Source: Chionoecetes opilio
Lineage: Eukaryota; Arthropoda; Malacostraca; Decapoda; Majidae
Length of the DNA stretch: 64,000 bases
Assembly (NCBI GenBank): GCA_016584305.1
Contig: JACEEZ010003535.1
Location: 41,001-105,000, forward strand
Reading direction: 5' to 3'
Positions 56,001-64,000 of the stretch are shown here, piece by piece. The notes under the pieces were generated by a model. The model saw nothing but the letters and a program-made list of their open reading frames with translations, searched no databases and was not told the origin of the DNA. Made by a program: the position numbers and the translations under genes. Every line of letters starts with the position of its first letter. The first letter of the stretch is position 1.

Positions 56001-56715
56001 TCATGAAAAGATTACATGAAATGCAACAATATAAATCCCCCTGGCTAACTAAGGTAATAGATATCCTAAATAGCCACGGAATGTCAAACATATTTAGTCG
56101 GGTTGCATCTATTAAGGAGCTGTGGCTTTAGGAAGCGTTTAAGTTGCGGTCGAGTGATATGTATAAACAAAAATGGTCTGAAGAAGTGGAGAACAATCTG
56201 GCGTGTGTTAACTACAGACTAATGAATACGTGTACAGAACTCAAGAACTATTTATTGAAATTGCCTAAACAGTGTACTATTAATATATGTAAATTTAAAT
56301 GTGGAAACAGCAAACTACCAATTGTAGTTGAAAGGTACATCCAATAATGTTAGTATAGATGAAAGGTTATGTGTTATATGTACTGCAAATGAGATTGGTG
56401 ATGAATTTAACTATTTATTTAGGTGTAAGCACTTTGAGGAGAAGAGGAGATTATACCTCAAGAAATATTATCATGATAACCCAAATGTTCTGAAAATGCA
56501 ACAGCTGTTTGACACTACAAATATGCGTACTATGTACAATTTAGCCAAGTTTGTTTGTTGTATGTTGAAGTTTAAAAAAAAATATAACTTAGTAGGAATA
56601 GATAGATATATGATTATATGTTCGACTTTAGGTTTAAGTGGTGTCTATTTTCTTTGTTTAGTGATTACTCTGTATACCCCGTTTCGGGGTCGCTGGAGTA
56701 TAATAAACCTTTCAA
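53100..56715 (+). pseudogene. LINE ORF2: endonuclease, reverse transcriptase, C-terminal Cys/His region
   Basis: The order is complete but frame changes are many. The AP-type endonuclease has LNVCGLNSK, CLSETK, LLIGDFNSRTGAL, SLIDYVLCSP and SDKHRP (SDH block). The RT has NNKAPGIDHILNEFMK, NYRGITLLSCLGKLFTSII, DEQAGFRHGYST, YKKAFDFID (after a shift near 55080), GVRQAENLSPLLF (usual Gly replaced by Ala) and the catalytic LLYADDTIVLAE near 55405. The post-RT region has LYGCEVWGY. The C terminus has LCVICTANEIGDEFNYLFRC. The 3' end carries a short AAACCTTTC tandem, as in CR1/L2-like elements. Stops and shifts near 53600, 54074, 54440, 54760, 55085, 55670 and beyond inactivate it. Confidence 0.82.
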
Positions 56716-56726
56716 ACCTTTCAAAC

Positions 56727-57450
56727 CCATCACCCCACACCCCCCACCCATTCACTCACCCATCACCCCATACCCCCCACCCATTCACTCACCCATTACC
56801 CATCACCCCCCACCCATTCAATCACCCATTACCCATCACCCCACACCCATTCACTCACCTATTATACCCATCACCCCCCACCCATTCACTCACCCATAAC
56901 CCATCACCCCACGCCCATACCCATCACCCTCACCCATTCACTCACCCATTACCCATCACCCCACACCCATTCACTCACCCATTACCCATCACCCCACACC
57001 CATTATCCATCACCCCCCACCCATTCACTCACCCATTACCCATCACCCCCCACCCATTCACTCACCCATTACCCATCACCCCACACCCATTCACTCACCC
57101 ATTACCCATTACCCATCACCCCTCACCCATTCACTCACCTATTACCCATCACCCCACACCCATTCACTCACCCATCACCCCACACCCATTACCCATCACC
57201 CCTCATCCATTCACTCACCCATTACCCATCACCCCACACCCATTCACTTACCCATTACCCATCACCTCACACCCATTCACTCACCCATTACCCATCACCC
57301 CCACCCATTCACTCACCCATTACCCATCACCCCCCACCCATTCACTCACCCATTACCCATCACCCCACACCCATTCACTCACCCATTACCCATCACCCCA
57401 CACCCATCCAGAATTAGATTAGGATAACATAACTCACCCATCACCCATTC
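56727..57450. repeat. CACCCATTACCCATCACCC minisatellite, right block
   Basis: About 720 bp of cacccattcactcacccatt and acccatcaccccacacccatt units. It keeps a His/Pro/Thr frame open after the LINE ORF2 C terminus, which is not coding. Confidence 0.96.
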
Positions 57451-57767
57451 ACTCACTTGCCATCGTTGTGACTTAAGAAAAAAAAAAATGTGTGTGGGGG
57501 GGAGAGGGTATTGAGATTGGAGACAATTTATTGGAATGACGGGGCTTCGGTATGAAATACAAAAGGAACAAAAGGTTTAATAACAAAAAAATACATCCAT
57601 CAATACCACTTCAGTTCATTATTTTAACGTAATACTACATACATTTGCGTCTTGGGGTATTGAAAGGCACAACACCGTGCACAGTAATGATATAAACATT
57701 TTGACACTTTTGACGGGGCCACCCATCCGCTTGGCGGCGCCACCGGCTCAAAATCCAAAATGGCGCG

Positions 57768-57791
57768 GCCCGAGTGACACCTCTCTGTGAA
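57768..57791 (-). repeat. Distant inverted repeat, right arm
   Basis: Exact inverse of 51575-51598, 6.2 kb away. Confidence 0.85.
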
Positions 57792-57799
57792 GCTCTCTG

Positions 57800-58560
57800 G
57801 TATGGTCGCGGCTGAAGCGGCTTTGTTACAGAACAGTTGATACACTGGCTTTTTCTCTGGCGTATATAAGTAAGATCGTTGTTGCACTTTTCTACACTTC
57901 ACCAATTATCTTCAGAGATAATTCGATCCCGTAACGCTGCTACCACTGTAACCTCTGGGTAGTTTCTTATAATTTGCATGTATTTGCTTTTTGATATAGA
58001 GATGCTTTGCTAGGCGGCTGAGGTTATGTGTTCTTTCCATGTGACGTGTTTTAGGATAATGCACTTATCGTTCTTTCTGGATTTATTTATAAAAGTAAAC
58101 TTTAATATAACTATAACAGTTCAGTGTACGACGAATGTCCAGGTTGGTAACTCATGTCGGCTCGCGAGACACACTCAACTCACTCCTGTATACATGTCTA
58201 CCCTTTGTAGGTCCCCTTAGAGCTAGTGCACTAAGCTATAGGATAGGAAAGATCGCCACCCAGGGCAAACCCTGGGTATACAGGCAACCAATACCGACAT
58301 CTGGTTAGGTAACCAGGCTACACATAGAACTGAAAGAAAAAGAAACATACGTCTGGCAACGCCGTGCCAATCCTGACCGAGGCCGGCTGCCGCCAGCCGG
58401 CTCGGAGCCATCATTCTTATTTTTGCCTTCATAGCGTCAACACCTGCTGCGTCTCCTGTAACACGTACGTGTTGTTTCTATTCAGGCCATATGGTAAGCA
58501 CCTGCTGTTTTTTCGTGTTTACGTGGGTGTGTGTGAAGTTTTTACCCATTCATGCTTCGT
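57800..58560. other. Intergenic, no recognised gene
   Basis: Contains a TATATAAG word at 57863-57870 and a short inverted repeat cccagggcaaaccctggg at 58259-58276. Nothing codes convincingly. Confidence 0.5.
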
Positions 58561-58741
58561 AATCCTTCTGTAGGGTTTACGGGCATGAGTGTAGTTTATT
58601 CTTCATCACTGGCCGGGGCCAGCTGTGTCTTAAATATATTTTATTCGGCTGGTGTCTGTGTCTGTGGTGTTAAGCTACGCCCCAGGGGCGCGGCTTTCAC
58701 CCTTTCTCCCCTGGGCATTATTTCCGCGCCAGGGCGTCCCT

Positions 58742-59210
58742 GGCCTGACACCTGGTCTGCCACGTGTAAGCTGAGATGGGCGGATGGTTACGTAGTTCTC
58801 CCAGCCACGCCCCCCCCCCGCCCGGACCCTCCCAAGGGCTGGTGCGGGGGGTTTGGTGGTACCTGGTCTGCCACGTGTAAGCTGAGATGGGCGGATGGTT
58901 ACGTAGTTCTCCCAGCCCCGCCCCCCCCCGCCCGGGCCCTCCCAAGGGCCGGTGCGGGGGGTTTGGTGGTACCTGGTCTGCCATGTGTAAGCTGAGATGG
59001 GCGGATGGTTACGTAGTTCTCCCAGCCACGCCCCCCCCCCCCCCGCCTGGACCCTCCCAAGGGCTGGTGCGGGGGGTTTGGTGGTACCTGGTCTGCCACG
59101 CCCCTGGCCTGCCACGTGTGCGCTGAGATGGGCGGATGGTTACGTCGCTCTTGCTGGTGCCCAACCTTCCCCGCTCCCCCGCCCGGACCCTCTCATGGGC
59201 CGGGTAGCGG
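58742..59210 (+). repeat. About 112-bp tandem repeats in the DIRS leader
   Basis: Four units start cctggtctgccacgtgtaag at about 58751, 58862, 58971 and 59104 (the last diverged), each carrying ctgagatgggcggatggtta and a C-rich plus GGGGGGTTT block. They lie just upstream of the Gag-like ORF. Confidence 0.9.
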
Positions 59211-59285
59211 AGTTGAGCGGTCCCTGGCTGCCACGTCGACCCCCCCCCCCTCCCCCGACCATCCACTTACCTGGGGGTCGGGGCA

Positions 59286-61414
59286 GTGCGTGTGGCGATG
59301 CAGGTGGGGGTTTGGGGGCGTTTCGTGTTGCGTCTAGTCCCTTTCCCTCTCACTGTTTCACCCTTCTTTTCCAGCGGATCAATTGTGAGGCCCAGGGCTG
59401 CTCGGTGTCTTTTAGGTCCCGAGGCCACAAGTTCTGCTCCTCGCACGCCCCGTGCCATTCTGTCAGACCTTTTTCGTCCCGCCGATTGCCCGGTATGCTG
59501 TGGATGGCTGCGGCTCATCCTCCCGGAGGGGGGTGTGCCCTGCTTTACCGGCGAGGCCTATGCTGACCTCAAGGAGTGGTGGTCGAAGGCTTTGAAGTCT
59601 CGCCAACGCAGCTACTTCCGTCTGTCCTGGGCGGACCGGTCTCTGGGTTCTCGGCTGGGCCTCGCCAAGTCGTCCATCTCCTCCTCGTCTCGCACCTCCC
59701 GACCCCCTGCCTCTGCTTCCATGAGCTCGGCGTCGATCGTGCTGACGGTGGAGCAAGATCTGGCGGTCTCCTCAGTCCCTCACCATGACCGCGACTCCCA
59801 GGTCGAGGACTTGCCGGGTGGGTCTGTGGCTCCTACGGCTGGTCAGGCGTCTCCTGGGCCTTCCCCACCCTCACCTCCTGTGCCTCCGGGGTTGTCGGCT
59901 TGGATGACTTCAGTGAACTCCTTCATGGCAAGAATGGAGGGCCACTTAACTTCTGGGTCCCATTCTCCGACACCGAGGCGTCGCAGGTCCCCTTCGCCTG
60001 CTTCCCTCTCACCGGTGCCTCCTTCTGAGTCTGTGGTAGTCGAGGATGACTACCTGGTGTGCTCCGACGGGGAAGAGGATGCTGCCCTACCCGTGCCCAA
60101 GCGACGACGGTTCGGGGACTTCCGCCCCCTGGCTTCCTGTCCGCCGGGCCCTTCCTCCGCCTTTTCTTCTGAGGTGCCTTCTAGGTGCACTTCCCCTCGT
60201 CCCGCTGCGGAGGATGCCTTGGGACTCCCTCCTTCTTCCTCCGTCCTGTTTACCTGGGCACCGATGCCACCGTCGATTGCTTGTGAGACGGTTGACGGGC
60301 GGCTTGTTGCCATCGGTCGTCTGGAGGACGGCTCCTGGGGCCCAGTTCCGGACTTGGAGGTGCGTCGCTCCCGGAAGGACGGGGGACAGGAGTCCTACCT
60401 CTACCGTCGGATTCCTTTCTCTCGCCTGAACGCTCCCTCGAAGCAGCCTGCGGTTTCTTCGGCGGCCGCTTTGGATGCTCTGGCCTCCTTACTGGCTGAG
60501 CCTAGTTTGGTCAGGGATGGCTTCCCGTGCGTGGAGGGAAGCCAGGATGCCAGGTGGCTTTCTCTCGGGGGCCAAGAACGGTTGCCCTGGATGAAGGCCG
60601 GCCTGGACCCTGCCGAAGTGTGGAGAGCGGGTACCACCAGTGTGAACCGGGGTCCTTCTCCGTCCGGGGCCCCCGATCCCGGTTCTCCCGGCCTCTGGTG
60701 GCTTTCCACGTGTGATGGCTGATTTCCTCCGGGTGTCCCGGCTTTCTGCCAAGGACCTCCCGTGGCGGGCGCAACCGGTGAAGGAGGAGCTTTTTCGCCG
60801 GGACTTTCAGGAGCGGCAACACGCCTCCCTGTTGACCTCTTCTGTTGCCTTCTTCAGTCAGCTGGCGGAGTGGCTCTCCTCCCTCGCCGTGGATCACTCT
60901 TCCCTCTCCCCGACCTCCCGGTCGGATGTCTGTCGGGCTTTGTCGACCGCCTGTGATGCGTTCGGCGCCTCCCTCCTCCCGACGGTCCGCCCTGCCATTG
61001 ACAGGGCCGTCACTGCCCGCTTGGCTCTTCGGCGCGAGGCTTTTCGGGGCCTGCCGGAGCTGACTCGACAGCAGATTCTCCGGATTAGTCCCTTCGATTC
61101 GGAGGTCTTGTCGGAGCTCTCCTTGCATCAGTGTCTCGCCTCAATCCCCCCCCACCGTCACTCTGGTGTCTACTCCGGCCCCCAGACCGTCTCGGCCGGG
61201 GGGTTCCGGGAGGGAGTCCAGCAGTGTTCGTCGGGGCTCTTCTCGTCGGGAGGGGCAGTCCAGGAGTGCTCACCCCCGTGTGGATGGCCCCCAGGATCCT
61301 CGTCGTCCCAGTCGGGGTGGGCCTTCCGGGTTCAGGGGCTCTGGGTCTCGGGCCTTTCGCTCGGGGCCCGCTACTGTCCACAAGCCTTCCTCCAAGGGTC
61401 GCTCTCGCTTCTGA
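59286..61414 (+). pseudogene. DIRS-like ORF1 (Gag-like), frameshifted
   Basis: The first frame (59286-60722, 478 codons) is Ser/Pro rich with KRRRFGDFRP and ends in a Gly/Pro tail. The continuation shifts at about 60710 to MADFLRVSRLSAKDLPWRAQ, then EELFRRDFQERQHAS, FFSQLAEWLSSLAVD and LRREAFRGLPELTRQQILRI. After a further shift (about 61166) it ends in Arg/Gly/Ser-rich sequence, likely the nucleic-acid-binding C terminus, at TGA 61414. The pattern of long Ser/Pro-rich N terminus, helical middle and basic tail upstream of RT fits DIRS ORF1. The start codon is uncertain. Confidence 0.65.
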
Positions 61415-61559
61415 GCCTCCCTTCCAGGGCCTCCTGTCCGGGTTTCGGGCAGCCTGGCCGCAGAGAGGTTGGGCCGCCAGGGTGGTCCGAAACGGTCTTT
61501 CTTGGCCCTGGATTGCCCTACCGCCCCTTCGGCGACCTCCTTCTTGGACGCCGGTCTCC

Positions 61560-63283
61560 ACAGTGCTCGCCGCCCACGTGTCGGACATGCACTCCTCCGG
61601 GGTAGTGGAGAAGGCGCGGGGAAAGGTCTTCCTTTCCCGCATTTTCATCGTACCCAAGAAGGACTCTTCGAAGGGGCGGCTTATCTTGGACCTCAGCCGC
61701 CTAAACGGATTTGTGCGCAACCACCGGTTCCGTATGCTGACCTTGGCCCAGGTCCGCCTTCGGCTGAGACAAGGGGACTGGATGGCGTCCCTCGATCTCA
61801 AGGACGCCTACTGGCATGTCCCCGTTCATCCTCGGTTCCGGCGCTTCCTGGCCTTCCAGGTGGATCGGACCACGTGGCAGTTCACCAGACTGCCCTTCGG
61901 CCTCTCCATCGCTCCTGAGGGTTTTTACGCGGCTCACCAAGGTGGTGGCTCAGCGGATGGTGTCTGCAGGGGTCAATTGCCTCATGTATTTGGAAGTTTG
62001 GCTGGTGTCCGCCCCGTCTCAGGAGGAAGCGGTTCGCATGCTTGACCAAGCTTTGGCGGTGGCGGGGGAGATGGGTTTCCTAGTCAACAAGGGAAAGTCC
62101 GTCCTTACCCCCTCTCCCCGCATTATGGCTGGGCATGCAATGGGACTCCCGTTCAGCTGCGGTCCGCATCTCGGGGGAAAATGCGGCCAAGCTTCATCAA
62201 CGGGCCCCTTCCGGGCCTCGGTGTCCCGTTTTTTGTCAAGAGGCATTGGGAGTCCCTTCTCAGCTCGCTCAACTTCGCCGCAGAAGTCACTCCCCTAGGC
62301 CGCCTTCGTCTCCGTCGCCTTGTCCGGGTGGTGAACACAGCCGTTCCGGTGCGGCCCCGCGACTTGCTCCGGCCCGTCCCTCCCCTGGCCCTCACACTAC
62401 TGGACGAGTGGTTGGTGGAGGGCGGTTTCTCCGCGTGGACGGGGTGGCGCCTCCGCCCCCTACGGTCTTCGTGATGTCGGATGGGGTCGGACGTCGGGTG
62501 GGGCTACCAATCCTCCGACGGCCGGCAGGGTTTCGGCGGGTGGTCCGGGGTGGAGCGCAGACTCCACCTCACGTCCCAAAGGGGCTGCTGGTTCCTCTTC
62601 TCTTCCTCCGATCGAACCAGATCCCAGAAGGGACGGCTCTCTGCTTCGAGATGGACAACATGGTCGCGGTCCACTGTCTCACCCGCCAAGGGACATCCAG
62701 ATCCGCCCTTCTGTTGTACCTTTCGGAGCAGATCTTCGGCCTGGCGGCCCGTTTCCACCTTCATCTGTCTGCCAGGTTCCTGCCGGGAGTGGAGAATGTG
62801 TGGGCCGACGCCCTGTCTCGCTTCCGGGGCTCGTCGGTGGAGTGGCAGCTTCACCCGGAGCGCTTTGCGGCTCTCTGTCAGCGGTGGGGCACTCCGGAGG
62901 TGGACCTCTTCGCGTCCCGTCGCTCTGCCCAACTACAGGCCTTTTTGACGAGGGGGGACCGGACAGCTGCGGGAGGCCCGGACGCCCTCACGGAAGACTG
63001 GAACAGGTGGCGCCATGTTTACCTGTTTCCGCCTCCCTGCACCAGTGTCCTCCTGAAGGTATGCAACAAACTGCGTTCCTACAGGGGCAAGGTGACCATG
63101 GTGGCTCCTCTCTGGCCGGCGCAACCGTGGTTCTCCGAACTGAAGGCCTGGTGTCCCTCCCCGGTTCCTCTAGGGGCCCTCGCTTTGTTGGAGGAGCTCC
63201 CGGCCAGGCTTCTTTCCACCTTGAAGCTACACGCCTGGAGTTTCTCCGTACCTCTCTCCGTCGGACGGTCTCGGACGCGGTAG
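61560..63283 (+). pseudogene. DIRS-like reverse transcriptase and RNase H
   Basis: RT blocks are VFLSRIFIVPKKDSSKGRLI, DLSRLNGFV, WMASLDLKDAYWHVPVHP (catalytic Asp) and FTRLPFGLSIAPEGF. After a shift near 61950 the catalytic box reads LMYLEVWLVSAP where DIRS elements have YLDDW, so both aspartates are gone. RNase H continues with SDGSDVGWG (across a shift near 62480), FEMDNMVAVHCLTRQGTSRS and FLPGVENVWADALSRF. A DIRS/Ngaro-type domain GTPEVDLFASR then follows. The layout RT-RNase H with a later tyrosine recombinase is diagnostic of DIRS-order elements. Confidence 0.88.
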
Positions 63284-64000
63284 CGGAGGACATGTTGGCG
63301 GCTCTTCGCCCGTCCTCTACGAGACAGTATCAGTCTCACTGGAAGGCCTTTCAGTCGTTCCTCAAACTCAAGGGCCTCCGCGACGTCTCTGAATCGGTCG
63401 TCCTGGATTTCCTCTCCTTCCTGGCCCACGACCGTGGGAGGTCCTCCGCCTACTCTCTCCACTCACCTTGCGGCGCCTGGCTGACCCCCTCAAATACGGT
63501 TGGGGTTGGTCCTGGACCGGCGTTTCTGTGACCCTGTTGAAGGAGGGTTTGTTCCCAAAACCCCCCTCCCCGTCGTCCTGGTTCCTTCTGGTCCCTGGAG
63601 AAGGTTCTCCGGTTCCTGCAGGGCGAAACCCTTTGGGTCGGACGCTGCCGGACCTCGCCTCCTTCAGAAGGCCTTGTTCCTGGTGGCCCTGGCTACGGGG
63701 TTTCGGGCCCTTTTCAGCTGAGGGCGCTGACCCGTTTCCCCCAGTGGACGACCTTCTCGCGGGACGGCTCCGCTGTCTCCCTCTCCCTCTCGCCCAGGTG
63801 CTGGGTAAGAACGAGCGGCAGGACCACCGTCTCCAACCGGTCGTCGTTCCGGCTTGGTCTGCTGGGGACGCCGCACACCCCTTGTGCCCGGTTTCGGCGC
63901 TCCGGTGTTACCTGGATGCTTCCGAGCCCTGGGCGTGTGACCTGCAGTTCCTGTTCCGCGATCTGTCACTGGTCGTCCCTCACCACCAGGGGGATTGCCG
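63230..64000 (+). pseudogene. DIRS-like tyrosine recombinase, cut by window end
   Basis: The N-terminal SAM-like region reads ALRPSSTRQYQSHWKAFQSF and LKLKGLRDVSESVVLDFLSF. After a shift near 63470 the catalytic domain starts with QKALFLVALATGFR (box I, the Arg nucleophile-activating residue). A further shift near 63712 leads to QLRALTRFPQWTTFS. The sequence continues in several frames with HPLCPVSALRCYL. The H-x-x-R box and the Tyr lie beyond the window. These enzymes join the circular cDNA into the genome without a target duplication. Confidence 0.82.

Noticed and set aside
56720..57422. His/Pro/Thr-rich continuation of the LINE ORF2 C terminus
   Set aside because: The protein homology ends near 56690. 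The rest is the minisatellite read in frame.

Overview
Eukaryotic, gene-poor and extremely repeat-rich DNA, most likely from a crustacean (probably a decapod) or a related invertebrate. The evidence is long TA, GA and CA microsatellites, tRNA-headed SINEs, several LINE groups, a DIRS-type tyrosine-recombinase retroelement, a ZMYM1-like hAT transposase and many foldback or inverted-repeat elements. No bacterial operons, CRISPR arrays, rRNA genes or functional tRNA genes were seen. The taxonomic call is an inference. Only one non-transposon coding region is convincing: a two-KH-domain (vigilin-type) RNA-binding protein exon at 48615-49853.

Layout. 1-3918: microsatellites, a homopolymer-inflated stretch (about 690-1580), a LINE tail and two copies of one SINE family. 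3919-25953 (D1) and 26002-37755 (D2) are two head-to-tail copies of one core of roughly 9-10 kb, either a tandem segmental duplication or two haplotypes wrongly joined in assembly. Their differences are mostly clean transposon insertions, so each copy supplies the empty site for the other. D1 alone carries a 2.95 kb Helitron (8384-11334), a GC-rich 1.1 kb insert (about 14540-15653), a head-to-tail array of three LINE copies (16979-24208) and a TIR element (24536-25724) that itself contains a SINE. D2 alone carries a 1.47 kb TIR element with an 8-bp target duplication and a THAP-domain first exon (30721-32186, P-superfamily-like), and a second copy of the TIR element at another site (36303-37346). 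Shared by both are a 60-bp in-frame tandem repeat interrupted by a TTAA-targeting MITE, a large foldback element, a decayed LINE reverse transcriptase and a small conserved ORF.

37760-48270: a SINE, LINE fragments, a broken hAT transposase interrupted by a LINE with a 53-nt poly(A) tail, a small foldback, a minisatellite with about 106-bp higher-order periodicity, two adjacent copies of an approximately 870-bp TIR element and another foldback nested in a TIR element. 48270-50400: the KH gene, its poly(A) signals, a displaced 45-bp exact repeat of its 5' coding sequence and a possible HARBI1 fragment. 50672-57800: a third copy of the TIR element, then a decayed two-ORF LINE inside a CACCCATTACCCATC minisatellite, bracketed by distant inverted repeats. 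58740-64000: a DIRS-like retroelement (tandem-repeat leader, Gag, RT/RNase H, tyrosine recombinase) cut by the window edge.

The most rewarding result is the set of insertion histories that can be read directly by comparing D1 and D2. Parts of D1 (690-1580, 17500-24200) and of D2 show homopolymer and indel noise, so some frameshifts may be sequencing error rather than biology.
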